DNA from: Treponema sp. UBA6852
GTDB lineage: Bacteria; Spirochaetota; Spirochaetia; Treponematales; Treponemataceae
Direction of reading: 5' to 3'
Length of the DNA: 64,000 nt
Assembly (NCBI GenBank): GCA_002449305.1
Contig: DKDI01000013.1
Span: 40,651-104,650 of the forward strand
The first letter of the stretch is position 1. Every line of letters starts with the position of its first letter. Below, piece by piece: positions 17,105-25,560 of the stretch. The position numbers were made by a program, and so were the translations under genes. Under the pieces are notes generated by a model, which made no database searches, was not told where the DNA came from, and was given only the letters and a program-made list of their open reading frames with translations.

Positions 17105-19177
17105 TTAATCCAATGAGCTCATTGCATTTACGCTGATTGCAACTGTGGAGCTATTATGAAGCAAGGCTGCCATTTGCGGTGTTATGGAACCAGCAAGTCC
17201 GCCGGCAATAAGCGCAGAATTTATTCCAATTATAGCACGGTTGTTTCCGTGAATTCTTGAAATTAAGTTTCGGCTTATTTTCCGCAGAACTGGAAGAGAA
17301 TCCAAGCCGTCATCAGGAAGAAGAATATCCGCAGTTTCGCTTGCAATTGAGCTTGCTTTTCCCATTGCAATTCCAACATTTGCCGCAGAAAGAGCTGGAG
17401 AATCATTGATTCCGTCTCCAACCATAACAACTTTGTGTCCTTCTTTCTTAAGCTTTTCAATCCAAGATACTTTTGTGTCTGGAAGAGCTTCAGCAACAAA
17501 ATCTGTTACGCCAGTTTTTTCCGCAACTTCTTTTGCAGTATGCTTATTATCGCCTGTAATCATAATAACATTCTTAAAACCAGACTCTTTCAATTTTTTT
17601 ATTACAGCGCAAGATTCTTTTCTGATTGGATCTTCAATTATGATTATAGCGGCAAGTTCTCCGTCAATTGCAAAATAAAGCTGAGAGCAGCCAGTTATTG
17701 TATTTATGCAGTCTTCAACTTCTTTTGTAAGCGGAATTTTTTCATCATCAAAAATAAAATGCGCGCTTCCTATGCGGAGTTTTTTTCCATCAAGGCTAGA
17801 AGCAATTCCATGCGCAAGAATATATTCTACTTTTGTGTGCTCTTCCTTGTGGTTCAATCCTCTGGACGCAGCTTCATTTACAACCGCCCGCGCCAAAGAA
17901 TGAGGGAAATGCTCTTCAAGGCAAGCAGCAAGCTTTAAAACTTCATTTTCGTTTCTAGTGCCAAAAACAACAATCTTTTTTACAACAGGGTTTGATTCTG
18001 TCAATGTTCCTGTCTTGTCAAAAACAATTGTGTCAGCTTCAGCGAATTCCTCAAGAAATTTTCCGCCTTTCGCAAGAATTCCGTTCCGGGCGCAATCTCT
18101 CATTGCAGAAAGAACTGAAATCGGAGCAGAAAGCTTCATAGCGCATGAATAATCCACAAGCAATGTTGAAGCCGCCTTTGTAAAGTTGCGTGTAAAGAAA
18201 TACGCAAGACCTGCAATTAAAAAGTTGTATTTTACAAGATTGTCAGCAACACGTTCCGCTTTTTCCTGGCTTGCAGCCTTAAGCGAATTTGAGCGGTCAA
18301 TCATATTTGCAATTTTGCTTACTTTGGTTTCTCCGCCGCAAGCCTTCACTTTTATTTTTATTTCGCCTTCTTCAAGAATTGTGGAAGCAAAAACAGACGA
18401 GCCTTTTTCACGCTGCACAGGCAAAGCTTCTCCAGTCATTGAAGATTGGTTCACCATTCCAACTCCGTCCACAACAGTTCCGTCAACAGGAATTACAGAG
18501 CCAGCGCGAACAATAACAATGTCGCCAGCCTTTAAAAGCTGTGTAGAAATCTCTTTTTCTTCTCCGTCCTGAACAATTGTAACGGTTTCATCAGTTATAA
18601 GAAGCGACTGAGTCAAATTGTCGTGGGACTTTCGCTTTGTGTAATCTTCGAGAGTATCGCCGATATTCAAAAGGAAATTTATAGTTCCAGCTGTATCTAT
18701 GTCGCCAGTTAAATATGAAAGAGAAATTGCAGCCGCATCAAGAGTTTCCGCACAGAACGGCTTACCTCTCACTACGCTTGCAATACCCTTTTGAACACGA
18801 GGAACAATTGAAACAAGAGAAATGATTTTTCTCAATGGAAGAGGAAGAAGTTTTTTTAGAAAATGCTCAACTGTAAGGGACAGCAACGACTCCAAAAGAC
18901 TTTCCTGCACAGAAGGCATAGAAACGCTTGAAAGCAGATTTTCATCATTGAGATACTTTCCATCAAGAGCCTTTACATAGGAAAGAACTGTTTCCAAGGA
19001 AGTATCTTTATATTCAATAAGAATGCTTCCTGAAACTATATTAACAGAAACAGAAATTATTCCTTCTTGAAGACCAACAAGCATCTGAACAAGCATTGCC
19101 TGACGCAAAGACAGAATGTGACGCTCATATCTAAGCCTTACTCTGCCTGGAAGACTGTGAGAAATCTGAAAATCCAT
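17105..19177 (-). CDS. Heavy-metal-type P1B ATPase with atypical metal-site motif
   Basis: 690 residues, a full-length P-type pump. It has an N-terminal HMA-like domain (residues 1-70), the actuator motif M-T-G-E-A, the phosphorylation motif DKTGTLTES near residue 385, and GDGINDSPAL near residue 587. The membrane Cys-Pro-Cys motif is replaced by Y-S-C-A-M near residue 342, so the metal cannot be predicted from the standard classes. The nucleotide-domain His-Pro is H-F-P-H-S. It sits between a small anchored protein (19227-19448) and the HMA protein. Export of a transition metal from the cytosol is likely. Confidence 0.88.
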   Translation of the reverse strand: MDFQISHSLPGRVRLRYERHILSLRQAMLVQMLVGLQEGIISVSVNIVSGSILIEYKDTSLETVLSYVKALDGKYLNDENLLSSVSMPSVQESLLESLLSLTVEHFLKKLLPLPLRKIISLVSIVPRVQKGIASVVRGKPFCAETLDAAAISLSYLTGDIDTAGTINFLLNIGDTLEDYTKRKSHDNLTQSLLITDETVTIVQDGEEKEISTQLLKAGDIVIVRAGSVIPVDGTVVDGVGMVNQSSMTGEALPVQREKGSSVFASTILEEGEIKIKVKACGGETKVSKIANMIDRSNSLKAASQEKAERVADNLVKYNFLIAGLAYFFTRNFTKAASTLLVDYSCAMKLSAPISVLSAMRDCARNGILAKGGKFLEEFAEADTIVFDKTGTLTESNPVVKKIVVFGTRNENEVLKLAACLEEHFPHSLARAVVNEAASRGLNHKEEHTKVEYILAHGIASSLDGKKLRIGSAHFIFDDEKIPLTKEVEDCINTITGCSQLYFAIDGELAAIIIIEDPIRKESCAVIKKLKESGFKNVIMITGDNKHTAKEVAEKTGVTDFVAEALPDTKVSWIEKLKKEGHKVVMVGDGINDSPALSAANVGIAMGKASSIASETADILLPDDGLDSLPVLRKISRNLISRIHGNNRAIIGINSALIAGGLAGSITPQMAALLHNSSTVAISVNAMSSLD

Positions 19178-19226
19178 TGCAATCCCTTTTTAAAAATATA
19201 TTTTTAAATATTTCAAGAATTGATTT

Positions 19227-19448
19227 TTAAGCGTTGGCTTTTGCTGCGTTTTTATTGTAAGCGGCCTCTGCCTTTATATCTTCCGCGTCTTCTTTTACAG
19301 TTTCAACAAAAGAAGCAGCATCATCTTTAAGCTGCATTCCCGCACTGATAACTTTAGAGCAGACTTTCTTGAATCCAGCTGTTTTTACCAAGGCAAGAGT
19401 TACTCCGCCAACCGCAACACCAATAGCAAATGCACCTAATTTTGTCAT
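19227..19448 (-). CDS. Small membrane-anchored protein of the P-type ATPase cluster (DUF6110-like)
   Basis: 73 residues from the ATG at 19448, set five bases after GAGGTG. An in-frame TTG at 19463 is rejected because it precedes the Shine-Dalgarno. Gly-rich hydrophobic residues 4-24 are one membrane segment. The rest is a charged amphipathic helix (SFVETVKEDAEDIKAEA). Small proteins of this kind (I recall DUF6110) are often encoded beside this P1B ATPase type. The family name is from memory. A role as a pump accessory is inferred from context. Confidence 0.65.
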   Translation of the reverse strand: MTKLGAFAIGVAVGGVTLALVKTAGFKKVCSKVISAGMQLKDDAASFVETVKEDAEDIKAEAAYNKNAAKANA

Positions 19449-19480
19449 AAAAACACCTCGCAAGTATTATATTTTCTTTC

Positions 19481-19508
19481 ATTATATAAACTGAATAAAT
19501 TTTTTCAA
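19481..19508 (-). promoter_or_regulatory. Promoter of the P-type ATPase cluster
   Basis: TTGAAA (19503-19508), 16 bp, TATAAT (19481-19486) on the minus strand, about 30 bp upstream of the small membrane protein. Confidence 0.55.
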
Positions 19509-19651
19509 GTCTACATTGCACTCAATAAAGATAATCATTTTCAAAATAAAAGCAACTTTTTCACAAAATTTTAATAAAAAAGCAGAAATTAATGCAAATT
19601 AAACAAAAAAATTGTATATTTAAATTGAAACTTTTTACCGGAGGATTTTTT

Positions 19652-20659
19652 ATGGAAAACAAGGAATTGAAAATTGCGTTTTATGATGCCTGCAGCTATG
19701 ACAAGGAATCTTTTTCAGAAGAAAACAAGAACTTTTTATTCAATATTGATTTTTTTGACTTTCATCTGACAGAAAAAACTGCATTGACTGCATCTGGCTA
19801 TGACATTGTATGCACATTTGTAAACGACACAATAAACAGAACCGTTATTTCCATACTGAAAAAATGCGGTGTAAAAATGATTGCATTGAGATGCGCTGGC
19901 TTTAACAACGTGGACCTTGAAGCCGCAAAAGAATTCGGCATAAAAGTTGCAAGAGTTCCAGCGTACTCGCCTCATTCTGTAGCAGAACACGCTCTTTCAC
20001 TTTTGCTTTCTCTTACACGAAAAATTCCTCAGGCATATTTAAGAACTCGCTCTGGAAATTTCACATTGAACGGACTCACAGGCCGGGATTTGTGCGGACT
20101 TACAGCAGGAATCATAGGAACTGGAAAAATCGGAAAAGTAATGGCAGAATGCCTTTCTGGAATTGGAATGAAAATCGTAATGTACGATGCCTATCCAGAC
20201 AATGACTGGGCTGAAAAAAAAGGATTCACATATATTCCGCTTATTGAATTATTCCAAAAAAGCGATGTAATCAGCCTGCACTGTCCTTTAACAGACGACA
20301 CAAAGCATCTTGTAAACGAAAAGTCGCTTTCCATGATGAAAAATGATGCGGTCATAATAAATACAGGACGCGGTGCTTTAATCGATACTCATGCGTTAGT
20401 AAAAGCCTTAAAGAAAAGAACTATTGGAGGAGCGGCACTTGACGTTTACGAAGAAGAAAGCCGATATTTCTTTGCAGACTGGTCCGCAGACGTTATAAAA
20501 GACGATATGCTTGCACGCCTCTTAACTTTCCCAAATGTAATTATAACTGGACATCAGGCATTTCTTACAAAGAATGCGCTTAAAGCAATCGCAGACACAA
20601 CGCTTCAAAATATTCTGGACTTTACAGAAGGAAAAGAACTTAAAAATGAAGTTAAATAA
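19652..20659 (+). CDS. ldhA: D-lactate dehydrogenase (D-2-hydroxyacid dehydrogenase)
   Basis: Cytosolic NADH enzyme reducing pyruvate to D-lactate in fermentation. 336 residues from the ATG at 19652, which follows CGGAGG. The TTG-type extension upstream is rejected. Visible are LRCAGFNNVDLEAA in the substrate domain, the NAD loop GIIGTGKIGKV, the segment VISLHCPLT, INTGRGALIDT and the catalytic His region GHQAFLT near residue 297. A rho-independent terminator ends the gene. A related 2-hydroxyacid substrate cannot be excluded. Confidence 0.92.
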   Translation: MENKELKIAFYDACSYDKESFSEENKNFLFNIDFFDFHLTEKTALTASGYDIVCTFVNDTINRTVISILKKCGVKMIALRCAGFNNVDLEAAKEFGIKVARVPAYSPHSVAEHALSLLLSLTRKIPQAYLRTRSGNFTLNGLTGRDLCGLTAGIIGTGKIGKVMAECLSGIGMKIVMYDAYPDNDWAEKKGFTYIPLIELFQKSDVISLHCPLTDDTKHLVNEKSLSMMKNDAVIINTGRGALIDTHALVKALKKRTIGGAALDVYEEESRYFFADWSADVIKDDMLARLLTFPNVIITGHQAFLTKNALKAIADTTLQNILDFTEGKELKNEVK

Positions 20660-20687
20660 AAAACAATAGGCTTTCATTATTCCTGAC

Positions 20688-20716
20688 GCCTCCTTTTTTG
20701 GAGGCATTTTTTTTTG
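20688..20716 (+). terminator. Terminator of the D-lactate dehydrogenase gene
   Basis: GCCTCC (20688-20693) and GGAGGC (20700-20705) enclose six T, and a run of nine T follows. A textbook intrinsic terminator. Confidence 0.9.
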
Positions 20717-20739
20717 TTAATTTTTAGGAATTTCAGTCA

Positions 20740-20915
20740 AAAGGAATACTTCCTAAGCCCCTTAGGAATACTTACTTCAGCTCTTAGGAATACTTCCTAA
20801 GCCCCTTAGGAATACTTACTCCAGCTCTTAGGAATATTCGCTCCAGCTCTTAGGAATACTTACTCCAGCTCTTAGGAATATTGGCTCAAGGTCTTAGGAA
20901 TATTGGTTTTAGTAT
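20740..20915. repeat. Eight tandem copies of a 22-bp repeat
   Basis: Eight units of exactly 22 bp (20740, 20762, 20784, 20806, 20828, 20850, 20872, 20894), each with the core TTAGGAATA (first unit AAAGGAATA) and a variable second half. A partial copy begins at 20724. In the unit at 20784 the core is a perfect palindrome, TTAGGAA-TAC-TTCCTAA. The block fills most of the 350-bp gap between ldhA and the exchanger and lies upstream of the exchanger promoter. The contiguous units have no unique spacers, so it is not a CRISPR array. Confidence 0.95.
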
Positions 20916-20948
20916 AAATTAACTATTCTACATATTCTACAAAACACA

Positions 20949-20977
20949 TTGTATAAGTCATTTTAAAGTGATATAAT
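20949..20977 (+). promoter_or_regulatory. Promoter of the AspT-family exchanger
   Basis: TTGTAT (20949-20954), 17 bp, TATAAT (20972-20977). The 22-bp tandem repeats end 33 bp upstream. The predicted leader is about 25 nt. Confidence 0.65.
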
Positions 20978-21009
20978 TATTGGAATATATTTTTTATAGA
21001 GGTAAAAAA

Positions 21010-22212
21010 ATGCTTACTTATCTTGCCGGGCTGTGTTCCTCCACACTGTCGGTCATTTTCATTATTTTTATTATTGGCGCGCTAGGTTTTATGCTAGGCG
21101 GAATCAATGTAAAAGGAATTTCGCTGGGAACAGCAGGTGTTCTTATTGTTGCGCTTGCCTATGGTGTACTAATCCATTATTTTCCAGAATTTTCAATTGA
21201 AGCAAAAAAAATCACTTTATGGAACAATTCAATAAAATCAAGTTTCAGCTTAGTTTCAAATATCGGAACAGCTTTATTTGTTACAGCAGTTGGACTCATT
21301 GCAGGTCCAAAGTTTTTCCGCACTTTTAATAAGAAGTCAATTGCATACCTTTTGCTTGGCGTAATAATAATTGCAATCGGCGGCGTTACAGCTGCAATTT
21401 TTGTTAAACTCGACAACACACTTTCTCCTGAAATGGCAGCAGGACTTTTGACAGGAGGACTTACAAGCACACCGGGATTTTCAGCGGCAAAAGAAGTTCC
21501 TAATGTAAACCAAGACGCAATCAGCGCAGGCTACGGAATCGCATATCTTTACGGAGTTCTTGGAGTTGTTCTTTTTGTTCAGCTTGTTCCAAAAATCTTA
21601 AAAGTTGACATGGCAAAGGAAAGAGAATCATTTGTTGCGGCAAATTCTGTAGTAATTCCAGAGCCAAAGGCAAAGCTTATTCAATTGGAAGAATTCGGAT
21701 TTTTCCCATTTTTTCTTGCAGTTGCATTTGGCTGCATAATCGGCGCAATTGAAATTCCAAAAGTCAACTTTTCTCTCGGAAATTCCGGTGGAACTCTCGT
21801 TGCAGGACTTATAATCGGCCATTTCGGAAGAATAGGAAAACTTGACTGCAGAATCAGCAAGCAAACATTGAATTTTATGCGTGAACTTGGACTTGTCCTG
21901 TTCCTTATAGGAGCTGGAGTCCCAGGCGGTGTAAACTTCGTTTCAAATGTAAAATTCTCATTCTTTATTTACGGCGCAGTTATGACAACCGTTCCAATGG
22001 TAGTGGGCTACATAATCGCACGCTATGTATTCAAGCTAAGCCTTTTCAACAACCTTGGTTCTATAACAGGCGGAATGACAAGCACACCGGCGCTGGGCTC
22101 ATTGATTGCAACAGCAGGAACAGATGAAGTTTCTTCTGCCTATGCTGCGACATACCCGCTCGCGCTTGTTTCTGTTGTTTTGACAGCAAAAATAATCGTA
22201 ATGATTTTATAA
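21010..22212 (+). CDS. AspT/YidE-family membrane exchanger
   Basis: 401 residues from the ATG at 21010 behind GAGGT. The TTG 30 bases upstream overlaps the region just after the -10 box and is rejected. The protein is an inner-membrane carrier with ten or more hydrophobic segments and an internal duplication: LLTGGLTSTPGFSAA in the first half and ITGGMTSTPALGSL in the second. This paired motif marks the aspartate:alanine exchanger family. The cytosolic RCK/TrkA-C domains of longer members are missing. The substrate is unknown. An amino or carboxylic acid is the reasonable guess given the adjacent D-lactate dehydrogenase. Confidence 0.82.
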   Translation: MLTYLAGLCSSTLSVIFIIFIIGALGFMLGGINVKGISLGTAGVLIVALAYGVLIHYFPEFSIEAKKITLWNNSIKSSFSLVSNIGTALFVTAVGLIAGPKFFRTFNKKSIAYLLLGVIIIAIGGVTAAIFVKLDNTLSPEMAAGLLTGGLTSTPGFSAAKEVPNVNQDAISAGYGIAYLYGVLGVVLFVQLVPKILKVDMAKERESFVAANSVVIPEPKAKLIQLEEFGFFPFFLAVAFGCIIGAIEIPKVNFSLGNSGGTLVAGLIIGHFGRIGKLDCRISKQTLNFMRELGLVLFLIGAGVPGGVNFVSNVKFSFFIYGAVMTTVPMVVGYIIARYVFKLSLFNNLGSITGGMTSTPALGSLIATAGTDEVSSAYAATYPLALVSVVLTAKIIVMIL

Positions 22213-22264
22213 AGAACTAAAGTTTTTAAACAGTATAACTTCTCTGCTTAGCATAATTTTTTTT

Positions 22265-22296
22265 ATACCCCAGCACACAGCTGGGGTATTTTTTTG
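22265..22296 (+). terminator. Terminator of the exchanger gene
   Basis: Perfect 10-bp arms ATACCCCAGC (22265-22274) and GCTGGGGTAT (22280-22289) with a 5-nt loop, followed by a T run to about 22296. Confidence 0.93.
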
Positions 22297-22330
22297 TCTA
22301 AAAAAGTTTCTATTTAGTTTGCTTTAAATA

Positions 22331-22361
22331 AAAAAAAAGACCTTGAAACTATCAAGGTCTT
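22331..22361 (-). terminator. Terminator of tRNA-Glu
   Basis: Perfect arms AGACCTTGA/TCAAGGTCT (22339-22361) followed on the minus strand by a T run (22331-22338). Confidence 0.85.
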
Positions 22362-22364
22362 TAG

Positions 22365-22436
22365 CATCTCCCACGGGAATTGAACCCATGTTGTCGGGAT
22401 GAAAACCCGATGTCCTAACCACTAGACGAGGGAGAC
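22365..22436 (-). tRNA. tRNA-Glu (anticodon TTC)
   Basis: 72-nt minus-strand cloverleaf. Acceptor arms GTCTCCC and GGGAGAT pair, with one G-T pair. The T-loop GGTTCAATTCC is canonical. The anticodon stem TCGGG/CCCGA encloses TTTTCAT, giving TTC. The discriminator is G and no CCA is encoded. Confidence 0.94.
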
Positions 22437-22470
22437 ATACACAAGAGCTATTGCTCATTGCGATAATCAG

Positions 22471-22500
22471 AATATATCATATATTAGCATTTTATGTCAA
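22471..22500 (-). promoter_or_regulatory. tRNA-Glu promoter
   Basis: TTGACA (22495-22500), 18 bp, TATATT (22471-22476) on the minus strand, 35 bp upstream of the tRNA. A small GAGC/GCTC palindrome lies in the 5' leader. Confidence 0.65.
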
Positions 22501-22529
22501 TAGCAAAATACCAAAAAACTCATTTTTTT

Positions 22530-23783
22530 TTACATATTCATATCAAATTTCTTTATAAGTTTTAGTTTCAAGGTGTTTAAATCATCATCTTCAAGACCAA
22601 GTTTCAATGCATTGTTTACATCTTCCATTGCCTTTGTGTAGTTTCCTAGATTAAAAAGCGCCAATGCTCTTCTGTAATAAACATGGCTCTGAAATGCATC
22701 AATTGCAAGCGAACGGTCAAAACATTCAATAGCTTCTTTTTCTTTTCCTTGAACAGAATAGACAATGCCTTCATAATAAATCGATCTAAAGCATTGTGGA
22801 TCATGTTCAACACTTTTCTTAAAATCATTCAATGCTTCTTCGTAAAGATTTTGCGCAAAATAAGCCATTCCTCTATGCTTGTAAATTACACTCAAAACCA
22901 TTGCAGGAGGAACCGGCTCAGAATTAATTATCTGTGTATAAATTTCAATTGCCTTCTTGAAATTTCCTGTATTATGCTCGTGCAATGCTGTAAGAACCAG
23001 ATCATCTATGCTGCCTTTAGAAAACGGACTTTCAATGGAAGAAGATTCTGCCGCCTGATGATGAGACTGCCCAAGCATTTCTTCTGAAAATTCATCAGCT
23101 TTCTCATAAAAGGAATTCCGGCGTTCACCAAGCTCGTTCTGAAGTTTTTTCTGATAATCCCTGATTTCTTGGAAAATAATATCAGCCAAAGTAAGACTTG
23201 CGTTTATAGAAGCCAGTTTTCGTCGCAAAGGCTTGTCAAAAGGATTGAATTCAGACTTATAAATGAGCTCATGCTCAACTTCCGCCCAAGCATCCTGTAA
23301 AATTGTACGAACCTGTATTTCGCATACAAGATTTTTTCTAAGCTCAGGGGAAATTCCTAATTCCGGCAAGCAGTTTTCTGGTATTGAAACAAGAATGTGA
23401 ACTGACTCATATCCAAATTCTTTAAATGACTGGTCTGCTCCTTTACGCTCAATTTCTTTTACATCAAAAAATTCCACAACCTGTTTTTCAACAAGAGCAA
23501 GATCTTCCACAAAGGCGCAAATTACACGGATGCCTATCATATCTGTAAGCGTAACAAGCTCATTGCTTTCCGAAGACTCCTTAGCTTTTTGCCTAAGTAT
23601 TTTCTTATAATAACTAGGAAAAGATTTTATTCTGGCTTTATAAGTAGGATTTGAAGGCAAATTGATTTTCTGTTTTAAAAGATTTTCAATTTTACCCAAA
23701 ATTTCATTGAATGCAGGTCTATAGCTTTCATAGCGTTGTTCAATTTCAAGTTTATTAGGAAGTGTAAAATTCTTTTCAGACAT
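22530..23783 (-). CDS. RelA/SpoT-type alarmone synthetase domain fused to TPR repeats
   Basis: 417 residues from the ATG at 23783. Residues 15-215 are a RelA/SpoT nucleotidyltransferase domain: TLTDMIGIRVICAF with the metal-binding Asp, FGYESVHILV in place of G-Y-R-S-x-H, and CEIQVRTILQDAWAEVEHELIY with the catalytic Glu. No hydrolase, TGS or ACT domain is present, so it is built like a small alarmone synthetase. Residues 260-410 hold about four TPR units (for example GMAYFAQNLYEEALNDFKKS). The usual basic segment before the G-Y motif is altered, so (p)ppGpp synthesis is likely but not certain. A promoter lies very close to the start and no Shine-Dalgarno is seen. Confidence 0.8.
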   Translation of the reverse strand: MSEKNFTLPNKLEIEQRYESYRPAFNEILGKIENLLKQKINLPSNPTYKARIKSFPSYYKKILRQKAKESSESNELVTLTDMIGIRVICAFVEDLALVEKQVVEFFDVKEIERKGADQSFKEFGYESVHILVSIPENCLPELGISPELRKNLVCEIQVRTILQDAWAEVEHELIYKSEFNPFDKPLRRKLASINASLTLADIIFQEIRDYQKKLQNELGERRNSFYEKADEFSEEMLGQSHHQAAESSSIESPFSKGSIDDLVLTALHEHNTGNFKKAIEIYTQIINSEPVPPAMVLSVIYKHRGMAYFAQNLYEEALNDFKKSVEHDPQCFRSIYYEGIVYSVQGKEKEAIECFDRSLAIDAFQSHVYYRRALALFNLGNYTKAMEDVNNALKLGLEDDDLNTLKLKLIKKFDMNM

Positions 23784-23790
23784 AAGCAAA

Positions 23791-23820
23791 ATATAACAAG
23801 TTTACCATTTTTATATTCAA
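23791..23820 (-). promoter_or_regulatory. Promoter of the alarmone synthetase-TPR gene, possibly leaderless
   Basis: TTGAAT (23815-23820), 18 bp, TTATAT (23791-23796) on the minus strand. Seven bases separate it from the ATG at 23783. Confidence 0.4.
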
Positions 23821-23823
23821 TTT

Positions 23824-23857
23824 CATAAAAAAAGACCGTCCCGTAAGGACGGTCTTT
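23824..23857 (-). terminator. Terminator of flaA
   Basis: Perfect 11-bp arms AAAGACCGTCC (23831-23841) and GGACGGTCTTT (23847-23857) with a 5-nt loop. On the minus strand a T run follows. Separates flaA from the alarmone synthetase gene. Confidence 0.93.
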
Positions 23858-23879
23858 GACAAAACACAAGTTTCAGAAA

Positions 23880-24965
23880 TTACTGAACTGTAGCTGATGA
23901 ATCCTGTGTTGAAGACTGTGCGTTGGAATCAGAATTTTCCTCAAGAGAAGATGTGAATTCTGCTTCTGTAGCCATCTTAGACTTTTCGAGATAGCGGTTA
24001 ACCTGCTTGTTTCCAAAGCGAGCCATTTCACCATTCTGGCGGTCTCTTTCTTTCTTTGTAATGATGCCCCAAAGATCTTCGTCATCAATGTCGCGATCAG
24101 AAGTAAGGATTGCGAGGTCATAAATAACCTTTACATCTTTGAAGTAACCAATGAAGTTGTCTCCAATGTGAGAAGCATCACGAGCAACCTGGAATCCAGA
24201 GAATTTTACAAATGGAATTCCGCGTGGATAGATTGGGTAAACTCTGATTTCACGAGTGCGAACTTCTGAAATGTAATCTGGGTTGTTCCAAATAAGAGTT
24301 TTCCAGCCGTCAAAATAGAGATTTCCCATAAGATAGCGGCGTTCTACTCCATCATTGTCCTTAAGAAGAACATAAAGAGCATGTGGATAGTTCATACCCA
24401 TTGTTGTAACAGCAATTGATTTCAATGTACCAACGTTTCTTACAACACCGTATCCATCTTCAAAAAGGTATTTTCCTTTCTGCTCATCTGTTGGCTGCTG
24501 GCGTTCACCGTTCTCATCAGCGTCAGAAAGAGGTTCGTAAGCTGGAATGTCAAATGCAGGAACAATTTTTGCATTTGCATTGTTTGCCCAAGTTGGGAAA
24601 ATAACGCGAACGCCCATTACATTTTTTCCAGCGAAAGGAACATCTGCTGATTCTTTTACAGGAGCAGCAACTACCTGAGAAAGAGCAACAGAAACCGGGT
24701 TCTTGGCAGAAGAATTAAGTACAACTTCCCATTCAGGAAGAGCCAGTGAAGTCTTCATAAGTGTTTTCTGGTCACTTGTGAAAGTCGCACCGGCAGCAAC
24801 AGAATAATCCATTACAGTTCTGCTGTTCTGTGTTGGATTTCCGTTCTCGTCTGCTACAGTGTCTGCATCGAGCTGTGAAAAATCAATAAGAACTGATTCT
24901 CTTGCAACAGCAACTGAACCTGCCAAAATCATTGCAGCAACGGTTAAAAATAAAGTCCTCTTCAT
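23880..24965 (-). CDS. flaA: Flagellar filament outer layer (sheath) protein FlaA
   Basis: 361 residues. A signal peptide (MKRTLF start, cleavage near V-A-R-E, about residue 22) sends it to the periplasm, where spirochete flagella lie and FlaA coats the FlaB core. FlaA-type segments include VMGVRVIFPTWANNA, RREIRVYPIYPRGI-like (here TREIRVYPIYPRGIPFVKF) and IGDNFIGYFKDVKVIYD. The C-terminus is a Ser/Gln/Thr-rich tail. The Shine-Dalgarno AAAGGAG precedes it and a strong terminator follows. It is the last gene of the amidase and glycan-like cluster and may also have its own promoter at 25008-25038. Confidence 0.93.
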   Translation of the reverse strand: MKRTLFLTVAAMILAGSVAVARESVLIDFSQLDADTVADENGNPTQNSRTVMDYSVAAGATFTSDQKTLMKTSLALPEWEVVLNSSAKNPVSVALSQVVAAPVKESADVPFAGKNVMGVRVIFPTWANNANAKIVPAFDIPAYEPLSDADENGERQQPTDEQKGKYLFEDGYGVVRNVGTLKSIAVTTMGMNYPHALYVLLKDNDGVERRYLMGNLYFDGWKTLIWNNPDYISEVRTREIRVYPIYPRGIPFVKFSGFQVARDASHIGDNFIGYFKDVKVIYDLAILTSDRDIDDEDLWGIITKKERDRQNGEMARFGNKQVNRYLEKSKMATEAEFTSSLEENSDSNAQSSTQDSSATVQ

Positions 24966-25007
24966 TAGAAGCTCCTTTTAATACATATATGATGTAGCCT
25001 TGTTATA

Positions 25008-25038
25008 ATAGTATCTATTAAGAAAACATTTTTGTCAA
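25008..25038 (-). promoter_or_regulatory. Possible flaA promoter
   Basis: TTGACA (25033-25038) and TACTAT (25008-25013) on the minus strand with a long 19-bp spacer. Plausible sigma-70 site between the GerMN-like gene and flaA. Confidence 0.4.
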
Positions 25039-25093
25039 CTTCTTTTATTTTTTTTTGGATAAAACACCGCAAAATAAAACAGGTAAACAAAAG

Positions 25094-25558
25094 CTAATTT
25101 TCCGCAAAAACAGGCTTTCCATCGATATATATATAAATTTTATTGATATTTGTGAAATTCTTCACAATATTTTTTCTTAGCAATGAAACATTTTTTCTCA
25201 TATTAAATGTTTCTGAATTGACAAAGAGAGCCTGCTTTGAAAGTCCAATGTAAAGCTCTTTTCCATTTGAAAAACAAAATTCAGTTCTCGTTCCCGGAGA
25301 AAAAAGAAATTTAAAGCGGTTTGTCATTGGTCCAAGCAAAAGATCATCAACAAAAGCTCTTATTTCCTCATCTCCTCCCTTTTTTTCTGAATAACGCGTT
25401 TCTGTGCAGATCCGGCTTGAATCATAAGACTCAAAGTAAAAAATCTGCCTGCAATGGTACTTGTAAAAATAAAAAGCCGCGCCCGAAACAATCAGCGAGC
25501 CAAAGAAAACACCTGCAAAAACAAGCGCGAAAATATTTATTTTTGATTTTCTGTTCAA
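25094..25558 (-). CDS. Membrane-anchored GerMN-like protein
   Basis: 154 residues. One membrane anchor at residues 9-32 (ALVFAGVFFGSLIVSGAAFYF), then a periplasmic domain whose pattern fits GerMN: EEIRAFVDDLLLGPM, KELYIGLSKQALF and a C-terminal LLRKNIVKNFTNINKIYIYI segment. In sporulating bacteria GerMN domains occur in germination and cell-wall proteins. In spirochetes their role is unclear. It lies two bases downstream of the amidase gene, so a shared role in peptidoglycan remodelling around the flagella is plausible. The family call is by eye. Confidence 0.6.
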   Translation of the reverse strand: MNRKSKINIFALVFAGVFFGSLIVSGAAFYFYKYHCRQIFYFESYDSSRICTETRYSEKKGGDEEIRAFVDDLLLGPMTNRFKFLFSPGTRTEFCFSNGKELYIGLSKQALFVNSETFNMRKNVSLLRKNIVKNFTNINKIYIYIDGKPVFAEN

Positions 25559-25560
25559 TT

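Noticed and set aside
20740..20915. CRISPR array reading of the 22-bp repeats
   Set aside because: The units are contiguous with no unique spacers, and no cas gene lies nearby.
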